64,000 nt of DNA from Bradyrhizobium yuanmingense (GCF_029167105.1 NZ_JARFML010000007.1:1-64000), one strand, 5' to 3'. Shown: positions 16,725 through 26,745, numbered from the stretch's first letter. Made by a program: numbers and translations. The notes: a model not told the origin generated them from the letters alone.

Positions 16725-16739
16725 GGATCACCTCCTTTC
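16725..16739 (-). promoter_or_regulatory. Extended Shine-Dalgarno of rreB
   Basis: Minus-strand GAAAGGAGGTGATCC is part of a 17-nt match to anti-SD that runs into the GTG start codon. The usual SD is 4-6 nt; this length implies tight ribosome binding and post-transcriptional control. On the plus strand it looks like a 16S rRNA 3' end but is not rRNA. Confidence 0.9.
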
Positions 16740-16758
16740 GTTGGTTTCGGAAGTCTCC

Positions 16759-16788
16759 AATATAGGCGGCGATCCCCTCGCTGTTAAG
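16759..16788 (-). promoter_or_regulatory. Promoter of rreB
   Basis: On the minus strand, -35 CTTAAC (plus 16783-16788) and -10 TATATT (plus 16759-16764) are spaced by 18 bp. Predicted transcription start is near 16751, giving a 5' leader of about 28 nt before the coding start. Confidence 0.7.
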
Positions 16789-16891
16789 GGGCGGGCGGTC
16801 AAGTCGGAGCCTGCCGTCTGGGCAAAGCCGCGAAAAGCCGCCGACCGGGCAGTTGAGACCGCCGCCGAGCCGTGTTAGGGGATCGCCCGAC

Positions 16892-16965
16892 GCGGGTGTA
16901 GCTCAATGGTAGAGCAGCAGCCTTCCAAGCTGAATACGAGGGTTCGATTCCCTTCACCCGCTCCA
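16892..16965 (+). tRNA. tRNA-Gly (TCC anticodon)
   Basis: Acceptor GCGGGTG pairs with CACCCGC, D-arm GCTC...GAGC, anticodon loop CTTCCAA (TCC), T-loop TTCGATT, discriminator T and encoded CCA. Total 74 nt. Confidence 0.95.
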
Positions 16966-17034
16966 ACACCTGTTGGGTCGATATCCTGGCAGGGCGGTTT
17001 GTTCGACAGTCATCTGTGGCGCGTCGTGCAGGCT

Positions 17035-18012
17035 CTATCGCCTGTGATCGTCAATTTCGGCGGCGACCTGTCCGTAGTTCAGCAGCGCAACCAGGGTCGT
17101 TCCGCCCAGGATATTGCCGAGCAGCGTCGGCATGAAGAAGTCGGAGGCATATTGGCTGAACGAGGCCAGGCCGCTCTGCACCAGAAAGGCGCACTCGATC
17201 GAGCCGGCGACGATGTGCAAGAACTGGCCGAGTGCGACCACATAGGTCATCACCACGATGATGTGTGCGCGCGAGCCTTTGGCGGCCGGAAGTAGCCAGG
17301 CCATCGACGCGATCAGCCAGCCGGCAAAGATGGCCTTGACGAAGGTGGTTGAGAATGTCCCTTCGATCGTCGGCCGGCTGAGATCGATGAAGGCGTCCAC
17401 GATGCGAGGTTCGAAGATGCTGGTGCGAGCGAGCACGGAGGCAGCTGCCCAGGTCCCTGCGATGTTCGAGGCGAGAACCAGGATCCAGAGCTTGAGCACG
17501 CTTGCCAAGGTGCCGAGATCTCTATTGTGCAACAGCGGCAGGATCGGTGTCAGCGTGTTCTCGGTGAAGAGCTGTTGTCGTCCCAGCACGACGACCAGGA
17601 AGCCGACGGTATAGCCGAGCGGAGCAACCAAGCGGCGGGTCGCCTCATCCGCGATCAGCGCATGAAGCTCGCCCTGAACGATCAGCGACAGGCTTATCGA
17701 AAGGCCGGCGGCAAAACCGGACAGCACGATGGCCCACCATCGCCGCTCCAGTTCCTGCTCGCCTTCGGCGCGGATCGTCTCATGGATCAGCGCGGCGCTT
17801 GGCCTGCTCTGCGATTCGATCTGCCTGGTCTGGCGCCGCGACACGCCGTCGAGCTTGGATGCTGGGTTGAATGAGGCACCATCGTCAGGCTGATCCACGC
17901 TGCGATCTCCGAAAGAATGATCCCAGTCAAGACTTTCGGATGTCCCATTCAGTTCCGCGTGACGGTGTGCCCTAGCTCGGTGCGATGCAGAGTGCGGAGG
18001 AACCTTCGTCAT
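17035..18012 (-). CDS. Formate/nitrite transporter (FNT) family channel (325 aa)
   Basis: After an N-terminal charged region of about 90 residues there are six hydrophobic segments. Motifs include GFAAGLSISLSLIVQGEL, LFTENTLTPILPLLHN and GNILGGTTLVALLNYGQV, typical of the FNT pentameric anion channels FocA/NirC, here the long variety seen in Rhizobiales. The ATG at 18012 is preferred; the frame stays open far upstream but then overlaps the divergent DUF2231 gene. Substrate unknown. Confidence 0.8.
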   Translation of the reverse strand: MTKVPPHSASHRARAHRHAELNGTSESLDWDHSFGDRSVDQPDDGASFNPASKLDGVSRRQTRQIESQSRPSAALIHETIRAEGEQELERRWWAIVLSGFAAGLSISLSLIVQGELHALIADEATRRLVAPLGYTVGFLVVVLGRQQLFTENTLTPILPLLHNRDLGTLASVLKLWILVLASNIAGTWAAASVLARTSIFEPRIVDAFIDLSRPTIEGTFSTTFVKAIFAGWLIASMAWLLPAAKGSRAHIIVVMTYVVALGQFLHIVAGSIECAFLVQSGLASFSQYASDFFMPTLLGNILGGTTLVALLNYGQVAAEIDDHRR

Positions 18013-18072
18013 GAGCGGGAGTTCGCCGTACGGGCAAGGGTAAAAGTCACGAGGCCAACCGTGCGAGACGAC

Positions 18073-18513
18073 ATGCGCGTGCGCTCCACCGCGCAGATCG
18101 CGGGACATCCGATTCATCCGATGCTGGTGCCGATCCCGATCACGTGTTTTGTCGGGGCGCTGCTGACCGACATCGCCTATGTCGCCAGCGCCGAGATCAT
18201 GTGGGCGGATTTTTCGGCCTGGCTGCTGCTCGCCGGAATCATCTTCGGCGTGCTGGCGGCGATCGCGGGCCTGACCGATTTCCTCGGCAATCGGCTGGTG
18301 CGGGCGCAGGCGCCGGCCTGGCCGCATCTGATCGGCAATGCCGTGGTGCTGATCCTTTCGATCGTCAATCTGATGATCCACATGCGCGATGGCTGGACCT
18401 CGGTGTGGCCGAGTGGGCTGATTCTGTCGGCGCTCACCGTGCTGATCCTGCCGATCACCGGCTGGCTGGGTTGGGCCATGGTCTATCGCCACGGTGTGGG
18501 AGTTGCGCGATGA
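18073..18513 (+). CDS. DUF2231 domain-containing membrane protein
   Basis: Four hydrophobic segments follow the signature [15 protein letters not shown] (HPxHPML motif), typical of DUF2231. A GTG at 18061 is an alternative start. The gene overlaps the next by ATGA (18510-18513), so it is co-translated with a sorbosone dehydrogenase-like lipoprotein. DUF2231 proteins are suspected electron-transfer or redox-coupled membrane partners. Confidence 0.82.
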   Translation: MRVRSTAQIAGHPIHPMLVPIPITCFVGALLTDIAYVASAEIMWADFSAWLLLAGIIFGVLAAIAGLTDFLGNRLVRAQAPAWPHLIGNAVVLILSIVNLMIHMRDGWTSVWPSGLILSALTVLILPITGWLGWAMVYRHGVGVAR

Positions 18514-19841
18514 GGTCTGCGATGATCCGCGCACTGTTGTGCGCGTCGCTGCTGGGCTTGGCCGGCTGCAATGACGGCAGCGGCGATCCCAACGCGCAGG
18601 TCGGCGCCAACCCCGCACTTCCCGAGATCCAGCAATATCTGCTGCCGCCGGTCCGCATTGCCCGCATCGTCGGCTGGAAGAAGGACGAGACGCCGACGGT
18701 TGCGCAGGGCTTGCAGGCCAAGGCCTTTGCCACGGGCTTGCAGCACCCGCGCTCGCTCTACGTGCTCCCCAATGGCGACGTGCTGGTGGTGGAATCCAGG
18801 CCGCCGAAGCGCGCGCCGATCAAGCGGCCCAAGGAGATCCTGGTGGGCTTCGTCATGTCCTTGGCGACCTCCGGCGGCGACAGCGGCGAGAGCAACCGCA
18901 TCACGCTCTTGCGCGACAGCAACGGCGACGGCGTGCCGGAGACGCAGAGCGTCTTCCTCGACCAGCTCAACTCACCCTTCGGCGTGGCGCTGGTCGGCAA
19001 CGATCTCTACGTCGCCAACACCGATGCCATCGTCAGATATCCCTACACGGAAGGGGAGACCAAGATCACCGCGCCGGGCACGGTGCTGACGCCGCTGCCG
19101 GGCGGTCCGATCAACCAGCACTGGACCAAGAGCCTGGTCGCCAGCCCCGACGGCTCGAAGCTCTATGCCGGCGTCGGCTCCAACAGCAACGCCGCCGAGA
19201 GGGGCATGGAGGCCGAGCACAACCGCGCCGCGATCCTCGAGATCGATCGCGCCAGCGGCCGCTGGCGCGTGTTCGCAAGCGGCCTGCGCAATCCCAACGG
19301 GCTCAGCTTCGAGCCGCAGACCGGTGCACTCTGGACGGTGGTCAACGAGCGCGACGAACTCGGTCCCGATCTCGTGCCCGATTACATGACCTCGGTGAAG
19401 GACGGCGGCTTCTATGGCTGGCCCTACAGCTATTTCGGCCAGCACGTCGATCCCCGCGTCAAGCCGGAGCGGCCGGATCTCGTCGCCAAGGCGATCGTGC
19501 CGGATTATGCGCTGAGCTCGCATGTCGCCCCGCTCGGGCTCGCCTTCAACACCGGCAGCGGCCTGCCGGCCGCCTATCGCGGCGGCGCCTTCGTCGGGGA
19601 GCACGGCAGCTGGAACAGGCATGTGCTGAACGGCTACAAGGTCGTGTTCGTGCCGTTCACGGACGGCAGGCCGAGCGGCCCGCCGCAGGACGTCGTCACC
19701 GGGTTCCTCAACAGCGACAACCAGGCGCGCGGCCGCCCGGTCGGTGTCGCCATCGACAAGACCGGCGCGCTACTGGTTGCGGACGACAGCGGCAACACGG
19801 TGTGGCGGGTGAGCGCGACTCCGCAGCTGACGCAACGTTAA
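18510..19841 (+). CDS. Sorbosone dehydrogenase/glucose dehydrogenase-like beta-propeller lipoprotein (443 aa)
   Basis: A lipobox (LLGLAGC, cleavage before Cys of about residue 18) anchors the protein in the membrane. The rest is a six-bladed propeller of the PQQ sugar dehydrogenase/L-sorbosone dehydrogenase family, with [37 protein letters not shown] and [17 protein letters not shown]. It is expected to oxidise a sugar or alcohol in the periplasm; PQQ binding is not proven from sequence. ATGA overlap couples it to the DUF2231 membrane protein, a recurrent pair in Rhizobiales. Confidence 0.85.
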   Translation: MRSAMIRALLCASLLGLAGCNDGSGDPNAQVGANPALPEIQQYLLPPVRIARIVGWKKDETPTVAQGLQAKAFATGLQHPRSLYVLPNGDVLVVESRPPKRAPIKRPKEILVGFVMSLATSGGDSGESNRITLLRDSNGDGVPETQSVFLDQLNSPFGVALVGNDLYVANTDAIVRYPYTEGETKITAPGTVLTPLPGGPINQHWTKSLVASPDGSKLYAGVGSNSNAAERGMEAEHNRAAILEIDRASGRWRVFASGLRNPNGLSFEPQTGALWTVVNERDELGPDLVPDYMTSVKDGGFYGWPYSYFGQHVDPRVKPERPDLVAKAIVPDYALSSHVAPLGLAFNTGSGLPAAYRGGAFVGEHGSWNRHVLNGYKVVFVPFTDGRPSGPPQDVVTGFLNSDNQARGRPVGVAIDKTGALLVADDSGNTVWRVSATPQLTQR

Positions 19842-19908
19842 GCCCGCCGGCGCGTTATCGGGCAGACAGTGCTGAAAGCCAGATTCTGACTCAAGCCAGG
19901 AGTGGACA

Positions 19909-20124
19909 ATGGGCCTTGCGCAATATGCCATCGTGCCGGTGCGAGACGAGTGGGGCGTGCTTCATGACGGCGACGTCAAGAACACATACGCCACCAAGGA
20001 AGCTGCGTTCGAGTCCGCGGTCGCCGCCGCATCCCTCGCGCTGCGTGAGGGACATGAAGTTCAGGTCAGCGTGCCCGGCCGCGAGGCGGGAGGCAACGCG
20101 CTCGGCGTCCGGGACAACGCTTGA
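19909..20124 (+). CDS. DUF2188-like small protein (71 aa)
   Basis: MGLAQYAIVPVRDEWGVLHDG followed by YATKEAAFESAVAAASLALREGHEVQVSV resembles the DUF2188/stress-associated small proteins that combine a W-containing strand with a helix. GGAG lies before the start (CAGGAGTGGACAATG). Function unknown. Confidence 0.65.
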   Translation: MGLAQYAIVPVRDEWGVLHDGDVKNTYATKEAAFESAVAAASLALREGHEVQVSVPGREAGGNALGVRDNA

Positions 20125-20137
20125 GAAGGCAGACGCG

Positions 20138-20308
20138 ATGACCAAGCCCCGTGAGCCCAACGGCGTCGAGCCATCCCGCTCCGAGGACGACATCCAGCGC
20201 GACCAGCTCGGCCCGCGCGGCGTGCCGGGCGCGCCCGATCCGGCCAGGATGACACCGCAGCGCGAGAAGAAGACGCCCAAGCACGTGGATCCCGGCCACA
20301 CCGCGTGA
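20138..20308 (+). CDS. Small polar protein (56 aa)
   Basis: A 56-residue, highly hydrophilic protein rich in Pro, Lys and Arg with no hydrophobic core (MTKPREPNGVEPSRSEDD). GAGAAGGC lies about 8 nt upstream of the start. It follows the DUF2188-like gene by 13 bp and is likely in the same transcript. Probably intrinsically disordered. No family known. Confidence 0.5.
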   Translation: MTKPREPNGVEPSRSEDDIQRDQLGPRGVPGAPDPARMTPQREKKTPKHVDPGHTA

Positions 20309-20365
20309 GGCGAGCGCGGCGGGCTATCGGCTCGTCGAACGTCGCGGCGTTACGCCCTGGTCGAC

Positions 20366-20749
20366 TTAAGCGATTGCTGCGATATCGGTCATTGCAAAGT
20401 CATCACCGACATAGAGCAGCGCGCAGCCATTCTCCTTCGCGATATCGTAGGCGAAACAGTCGCCAAAGTTGAGGCCGGCAGGATGGTTGCCTTTGCCCCA
20501 AAGCGAGTAGATCTGCGCCACGCGTTCGGCGGAGGCCTGGGTCACCGAGATCACGTTCAGGCCGAGATGCGCGATCAGATTCTTCATCTCTTCGTACACG
20601 CCGCGGCGTGCCGCGACGATCAGGCTCTCCGCAGCGGTGGCGGCCGAGATCAGGATCTCGTCCGCGGTCTGAAGCGCAGCGATGCAGGCATCGGCTTGCG
20701 GCTCGTCGAGCACGATCGCCATGAGTGCCGACGTATCGACTGCGATCAT
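20366..20749 (-). CDS. vapC: PIN-domain toxin VapC (127 aa)
   Basis: The PIN fold is seen: Asp in VDTSALMAIV (residue 4-5), a Glu in ATAAESLIVAARRG, Asp in LNFGDCFAYDIA and a final Asp in LYVGDDF. These acidic residues form the Mg-dependent RNase site. It overlaps the antitoxin gene by ATGA (20746-20749), so the toxin is translated after the antitoxin. It is 127 aa, normal for the family. Confidence 0.9.
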   Translation of the reverse strand: MIAVDTSALMAIVLDEPQADACIAALQTADEILISAATAAESLIVAARRGVYEEMKNLIAHLGLNVISVTQASAERVAQIYSLWGKGNHPAGLNFGDCFAYDIAKENGCALLYVGDDFAMTDIAAIA

Positions 20750-21003
20750 TCCGGCAGTCCATCGTTGCCGAACAGAAAGTCCTGGCTGCGCGCCGCATCC
20801 GGGCCGGGAAGAGCTTTGGCCGCGCCGCTCTTGCGGGCGGCCTCGAGCACCGCGCGCCGGGTCGCAGCGTCGGCGGGACGCTTGATCGGAACGAGCCGCA
20901 CCGCAGGATGTCCATGACGCGTCAGGATCACCTCGTCGCCGGCTTCCGCACGACGGACAAGATCGGTCAATTGTCCCTTGGCCTCGGTGACGGAGACACG
21001 CAT
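20746..21003 (-). CDS. Phd/YefM-type antitoxin (85 aa)
   Basis: The N-terminal MRVSVTEAKGQLTDLVRRAE and EVILTRHGHPAVRLVPI form the Phd/YefM DNA-binding and dimer fold; the C-terminal half is a polar toxin-binding tail. It is the first gene of a VapC pair. An operator palindrome lies inside its promoter (21033-21053), consistent with autoregulation. Confidence 0.88.
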   Translation of the reverse strand: MRVSVTEAKGQLTDLVRRAEAGDEVILTRHGHPAVRLVPIKRPADAATRRAVLEAARKSGAAKALPGPDAARSQDFLFGNDGLPE

Positions 21004-21027
21004 CGCATTGTTCCTCTTCGCATTTCC

Positions 21028-21058
21028 ATAAAATGGACCAGAGAGTGGTCCATGTCAA
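21028..21058 (-). promoter_or_regulatory. Promoter and operator of the toxin-antitoxin pair
   Basis: On the minus strand, TTGACA (plus 21053-21058) is followed by the perfect inverted repeat ATGGACCA-GAGAG-TGGTCCAT (21033-21053), then the A/T-rich -10 TTTTAT (plus 21028-21033). The operator fills the spacer, so binding by the antitoxin would block RNA polymerase. About 25-50 bp upstream of the antitoxin start. Confidence 0.75.
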
Positions 21059-21191
21059 TCAGCTCCTGGCCTTCGCCGCTCTGCGAAGCAGGCTTCCATG
21101 GCATTCGGAACTGACATTCCTCGAGTCTACGATCTCCCGCTAAGAGTGTGCGCCGGCGCAATCTGCGCCTGCCGGGCAGGCGACGTTTGGA

Positions 21192-22394
21192 ATGCAGTTC
21201 TTGAAATATGACGGCGGGCTCATCGGGGTCCTGCTGATGCTTGCCACCACGCAGCTGGTCGGATGGGGCACGATCGGGCTTCCCGCCGTCGTCGGGCGCG
21301 ATCTCGCCGCCGATCTCGGCATGAGCCTGCCGGCGGTGTTCACCGGTACGTCCGTTCTCTACGTCTCGATGGGGCTGTGCGGCCCGTTGCTCGCCAAGTC
21401 GTTTGCGCGGCATGGCGCGCGGACGGTCATGATGGTCGGCACGATCGTCACCGCGCCGGGCTTCGTGCTGCTGTCGCTGGCGCGCGAGCCGGTGTTGTAT
21501 TTCGCCGCGTGGATCGTCCTCGGCATCGCCGGCAGCGCCACGCTGTCGACCGGCGCCTATATTATGCTGAACGAGATCGCGGGGCGGCAGGCCAAGAACG
21601 CGATCGGCGCGCTGATGCTGGTGACGGGCCTGTCCAGCAGCATCTTCTGGCCGACGACCTCGTTCCTGAGCGGTCACCTCGGCTGGCGGGGGACGTGCCT
21701 GGTCTACGCCGCGATGATGCTCCTCGTCAGCCTCCCGCTCTATGCGTTCGGCGCGCCGCGCCGGAAGATCACAAAGGACGCGGGCGCCGCGCCGGTCAAG
21801 CGGTCGCCGCCGCCCGCGATTGCACGGAGCACGTTCGGCCTCGTCGTCGCCGCGATCACGCTGAACGCCTTCGTCAATTTCGGCATCGGCGCGATCCTGA
21901 TCGAGCTGTTGCGGGCGGAGGGGCTGGCGCCGGCTCAGGCGCTGATGTTCGGCTCGATGCTGGGTGTGATTCAGGTCAGCGCCCGCGGGCTGGATTTTCT
22001 CGGCGGCGGACGATGGGACGGCATCACGACCGGGCTCGTCGCGGGCAGCGCATTGCCGGTCGCCATGCTGCTGCTGATGTCGAGCGAGGGCGCCACCTGG
22101 GCGGTCGCGGTCTTCATCCTGCTCTATGGCGCCGGCAGCGGCGCAATGGCGGTGGCGCGGGCGACCATCCCGCTGGTGTTCTATGACCAGGCCGAGTTCG
22201 CCAAGGCGATGTCGATGATCTCGCTGCCGCTCAACCTCGCCTCCGCGATCTCGCCGCCATTGCTCGCGGGCCTGCTGACGGAGTTCGGCAGCCGTGCTGC
22301 GCTCGGTCTCACGCTGGTGTTCTCCTGCGCGACGGTGCTGATCCTCGTTCTGCTCGCTCGCCGCCGGCCGCGACAGCCGGCGGTCGTGACCTGA
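21192..22394 (+). CDS. MFS transporter (400 aa)
   Basis: About 12 hydrophobic segments and a cytosolic loop near the middle (residues 185-210) identify a major facilitator superfamily secondary transporter. Small-molecule efflux or uptake is expected; the substrate cannot be told. It is divergent from the toxin-antitoxin pair with 188 bp between them. Confidence 0.85.
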   Translation: MQFLKYDGGLIGVLLMLATTQLVGWGTIGLPAVVGRDLAADLGMSLPAVFTGTSVLYVSMGLCGPLLAKSFARHGARTVMMVGTIVTAPGFVLLSLAREPVLYFAAWIVLGIAGSATLSTGAYIMLNEIAGRQAKNAIGALMLVTGLSSSIFWPTTSFLSGHLGWRGTCLVYAAMMLLVSLPLYAFGAPRRKITKDAGAAPVKRSPPPAIARSTFGLVVAAITLNAFVNFGIGAILIELLRAEGLAPAQALMFGSMLGVIQVSARGLDFLGGGRWDGITTGLVAGSALPVAMLLLMSSEGATWAVAVFILLYGAGSGAMAVARATIPLVFYDQAEFAKAMSMISLPLNLASAISPPLLAGLLTEFGSRAALGLTLVFSCATVLILVLLARRRPRQPAVVT

Positions 22395-22573
22395 GCCGAT
22401 CACGCAATATTCGCGGCGCGGAAAGTTTGCGGACGGCGATCACCTCCGGCCCGGCAGGAGATAGCCGTATGCCGCCAGTGCAGTGCTCAGCGTGCGAAAA
22501 TGGTGGTATCCGCAGGGAGCGCGGCCTGCGATCCCGCCGCCGCGCCAAGGTTAGTTCCCCGGAGGAAATCGAC

Positions 22574-23803
22574 ATGTCGGCCCTGCCGCTCTCAGGCATC
22601 AAGATCCTTGACCTCACCCGCGTGCTGGCCGGGCCGCTGTCGGCCCAGATGCTGGGCGATCTCGGCGCGGAGGTGATCAAGATCGAGCGGCCGGGCACCG
22701 GCGACGACGCGCGCGCTTTCGGCCCGCCTTACCTGGCCGACCCCGAGGGCAAGGCCAACAACAACAATTCGTTCTATCTCTGCGCCAACCGCAACAAGAA
22801 GTCGGTCACCGTCAACATCGCCAAGCCCGAGGGGCAGGCGATCGTCCGCGAGCTCGCCAAGGACGCCGACGTCTTCATGGAGAACTACAAGGTCGGCGAT
22901 CTCAAGCGCTACGGTCTCGACTACGAGACCATCAAGGCGATCAATCCCGGCATCATCTATTGCTCCGTGACCGGCTTCGGCCAGACCGGACCTTACGCGC
23001 CGCGCGCCGGCTACGACGCCATCCTGCAGGCGATGGGCGGCCTGATGAGCGTCACCGGCCATATCGACGGCGAGCCCGGCGAGGGCCCGATGAAGGTCGG
23101 CCCCTCCATCGTCGACTACATGACCGGCATGAACGCCTCGATCGGGATTCTCTCGGCGCTCTACCATCGCGATGCCAATGGCGGGCAGGGACAGCACATC
23201 GACGTCTGCCTGTTCGATACCGTGATCGCATCGCTGTCGCACTGGCTGCAGATCTATCTCGTCAACGGCAAGATCCCGCCGCGTCGCGGCACCTGGGGCA
23301 ATGGCGGCATGCCGGCCGGCGTGTTCCGCTGCACCGACGGCGAGCTGATGGTCGTGGTCGGCAATGACGGCCAGTTTCAGCGCACCTGCGCCGTGCTCGG
23401 CGCGCCCGAGCTCGCAAGCGATCCACGCTTCGTCAAGAACAACGACCGCGTCGTGCACGGCAAGGAGATCATGGCGATCTTCGCCGGCCTGTTCTTGAAG
23501 CAAAAGGTAGCCTACTGGCTGGAGAAGCTGGAGGAGGCCGGCGTGCCCTCGGGGCCGATCAACGATTTCGAGCAGGTGTTTTCCGATCCGCACGTCCAGT
23601 CGCGCGGCATGCGCGTGAAGGTGAACCATCCGTTCGAGCCCGATCTGTCGCTGGTCCGCAACGCGCTCACGCTCTCGGAGACCCCGATCAAGGACTATCG
23701 CGCCCCGCCGCTTCTGGGCGAGCACACCCAGGAGGTGCTCGGCGGCAAGCTCGGCTATGATGCCGGCAAGATCGAGCAGCTGAAGCAGCAGGGCATCATC
23801 TGA
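22574..23803 (+). CDS. CaiB/BaiF class III CoA transferase (409 aa)
   Basis: The family fold begins LSGIKILDLTRVLAGPLSAQ, then MLGDLGAEVIKIERPGTGDD, and VGPSIVDYMTGMNASIG contains the catalytic Asp that forms the acyl intermediate. GGAGG at 22560-22564 precedes ATG 22574. Transfers CoA between carboxylic acids; substrate unknown. It lies upstream of acyl-CoA metabolism genes. Confidence 0.92.
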   Translation: MSALPLSGIKILDLTRVLAGPLSAQMLGDLGAEVIKIERPGTGDDARAFGPPYLADPEGKANNNNSFYLCANRNKKSVTVNIAKPEGQAIVRELAKDADVFMENYKVGDLKRYGLDYETIKAINPGIIYCSVTGFGQTGPYAPRAGYDAILQAMGGLMSVTGHIDGEPGEGPMKVGPSIVDYMTGMNASIGILSALYHRDANGGQGQHIDVCLFDTVIASLSHWLQIYLVNGKIPPRRGTWGNGGMPAGVFRCTDGELMVVVGNDGQFQRTCAVLGAPELASDPRFVKNNDRVVHGKEIMAIFAGLFLKQKVAYWLEKLEEAGVPSGPINDFEQVFSDPHVQSRGMRVKVNHPFEPDLSLVRNALTLSETPIKDYRAPPLLGEHTQEVLGGKLGYDAGKIEQLKQQGII

Positions 23804-24008
23804 CGCTCTCCTCCGCGCCTGGGGCCGAGAGGCTGGGATTCAAGCGCAGCGCGACTATTGCGACGGCCATGGACGCGCGCGCCATGCCGGGGCTTGCGTG
23901 AAGCTTGCCCGCAATCCCCAGATAATCCCGGTCCGTAGTCGCACAGGCTTCCGCTTTGCCTCCGACTCTGATTCGATCTCTCCACTTGAAGTCGGGGAGG
24001 GAAGTGAA

Positions 24009-24224
24009 TTGTCCTACACGATCGGGTTCCAGGCCAAGGACCAGAAGGCCATTCTGGCGACCGAGGCGGCCACCGCCAATCAGGCCGTCGCCATCATTGC
24101 CGCGCTGCGGCAGGGCGCCGACGAGATCAAGTTCATCCGCTCGCCGCAGGAAGGCGAGATGGGCATCGAGATGCTGCTGCTGCTCGCCAAGGAAGAGGCC
24201 GAGGAGATGCCGCAGCGGGCGTAG
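24009..24224 (+). CDS. Small hypothetical protein (71 aa), TTG start
   Basis: GGGGAGGGAAGTGAA immediately precedes TTG 24009, supporting this start over an upstream ATG at 23898. The 71 aa contain AKDQKAILATEAATANQAVA and a C-terminal acidic helix, a compact soluble protein. Family unknown. Confidence 0.5.
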   Translation: MSYTIGFQAKDQKAILATEAATANQAVAIIAALRQGADEIKFIRSPQEGEMGIEMLLLLAKEEAEEMPQRA

Positions 24225-24292
24225 TCCCGCCCACCAATCATTCTTCGATCAGATCGACTGCATCGCCTGTTGTGAGGTGAATGACGCTTACT

Positions 24293-24453
24293 TCACCTCT
24301 CCCCGCTTGCGGCGAGAGGTCGGATCGCCCCCGGCGATGCGAAGCATCGTCCGGTGCGATCCGGGTGAGGGGGTACAGCTCTCCCGAAGACCGCACGTGT
24401 GGACAGAGGCCCCTCACCCCGACCCTCTCCCCGTAAGAACGGGGCGAGGGAGC
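24293..24453. repeat. Long REP-like palindromic element
   Basis: Nested inverted repeats: CTCTCCCCGCTTGCGGCGAGAG, GCGATGCGAAGCATCG, CCTCACCCCGACCCTCTCCCC and ACGGGGCGAGGG. It is a typical genus-wide intergenic element between two convergent genes, related to the one at 1-95. It fills most of the 277-bp gap between the 71-aa gene and the TetR gene. Confidence 0.65.
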
Positions 24454-24501
24454 GCACCGCGAATGCGGCTTCCAGTTCCGTACCGTCAACGCCCATCCGC
24501 G

Positions 24502-25164
24502 CTAACGCGCCGCCACCTTTGATGGCGCCTTCGGCTCCATCCGTCCCGCCGTCAGCGCCATCGTCGCCACGCTGACGACGCGGGCGATCACGTCCTCGAC
24601 GTCGTCGAGGTCGCATTTGCCTTCCGACAGCTTGGTCAATCGCTCGCTCTCGCGGATGGTGTGATGCGCCATCGCGAGCGCGAAATTGAGGCCCCAATAG
24701 ATATCGACCTCGCTGCGGTCGGGCAGGGACCGCCGCATCGCGCCGACAAATTTGCGCAAATGGTCGATCTCGCGGTTCTTGATGCGCCGGATCGGCGGCA
24801 CGGATTCGATCGAAGCGCGGATCATGAAGCGCGCGGCAGTCGATCGCTGGTTCTCAGGCCCCAGGCAGCCGCGCAAGGTCGGCCCGACCAGCGCGCGCAG
24901 GATTACCTCGATCGGCGCGCGGCAGCCGCCATCTTCCTCAGCGGCCTTCAATTCGCGCAGGCGCTCGCGGTTGGTGGCGATCGACCGCGAGACGAACAGT
25001 TCCGCGATCAACTCGTCCTTCGAGCCGAAATGATAGTTCACCGCGGCGAGGTTCACGCCCGCCTCCGCGACGATGTCGCGCAGCGTCACGTCGCCGAAGC
25101 CGCGATCGGCATAGAGCCGCTCGGCGGCGGCGAGAATGGCAGACCTCGTATGATCGCTGGCCAT
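24502..25164 (-). CDS. TetR/AcrR family transcriptional regulator (220 aa)
   Basis: The N-terminal HTH (RSAILAAAERLYADRGFGDV, then TLRDIVAEAGVNLAAVNYHF, GSKDELIAELF) is a standard TetR DNA-binding domain; the C-terminal ligand domain is of the DUF1956/CecR-like kind. Divergent from the acyl-CoA dehydrogenase/kinase genes, which it probably represses; a dyad lies in the spacer. Confidence 0.88.
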   Translation of the reverse strand: MASDHTRSAILAAAERLYADRGFGDVTLRDIVAEAGVNLAAVNYHFGSKDELIAELFVSRSIATNRERLRELKAAEEDGGCRAPIEVILRALVGPTLRGCLGPENQRSTAARFMIRASIESVPPIRRIKNREIDHLRKFVGAMRRSLPDRSEVDIYWGLNFALAMAHHTIRESERLTKLSEGKCDLDDVEDVIARVVSVATMALTAGRMEPKAPSKVAAR

Positions 25165-25190
25165 AGGTGCCCTCGGGGAGGGAGTTGCAA

Positions 25191-25221
25191 TTCAAACAGT
25201 TGTATGAAACTATCGTTTGAA
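25191..25221. promoter_or_regulatory. Candidate TetR operator
   Basis: TTCAAACAGTTGTATGAA (25191-25208) is an 18-bp dyad with mismatches only at one symmetric pair and the centre. It is followed by AACTATCGTTTGAA, a second inverted copy of TTCAAAC. It lies 27 bp upstream of the TetR start and about 160 bp before the acyl-CoA dehydrogenase, as expected for autoregulation. Confidence 0.6.
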
Positions 25222-25370
25222 GGCCGGGAAAAGTCAATCCGCAATCGGGACTCGTTCGCAGCTGCGACCGGGTGTCGACAGGCCCGCATGACGCGCATTC
25301 GCGCTTGCGGGCCGCGCAAAGCGGGAGGACAGTCCGGCGCAAAAGCACTAGTGAGAGAGAGGAGCGTCGC

Positions 25371-26606
<1,236 letters not shown>

Positions 26607-26657
26607 GAGGGAGTCCCCGCGGCGCTCCCGACCTGAAGAAACGACACGACGTGATCC

Positions 26658-26692
26658 GGTGACCGCTTGACGCAAGTGCGTCAGCGGTTACC
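26658..26692. repeat. Strong hairpin between the dehydrogenase and kinase genes
   Basis: GGTGACCGCTTGACGC, AAGT, GCGTCAGCGGTTACC forms a long near-perfect hairpin (one wobble, one bulge). No T-tract follows, so it is probably an mRNA processing or stability element rather than a terminator. Confidence 0.55.
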
Positions 26693-26745
26693 GATTAGGA
26701 TCATGCTCGACCCGAAATGGTCAGGACTGAAGAGGGAGCGTCATC

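Noticed and set aside
16723-16739. A 16S rRNA gene fragment
   Set aside because: Only 17 bases match and they are the inverse of the SD of rreB, with promoter and terminator on the minus strand.
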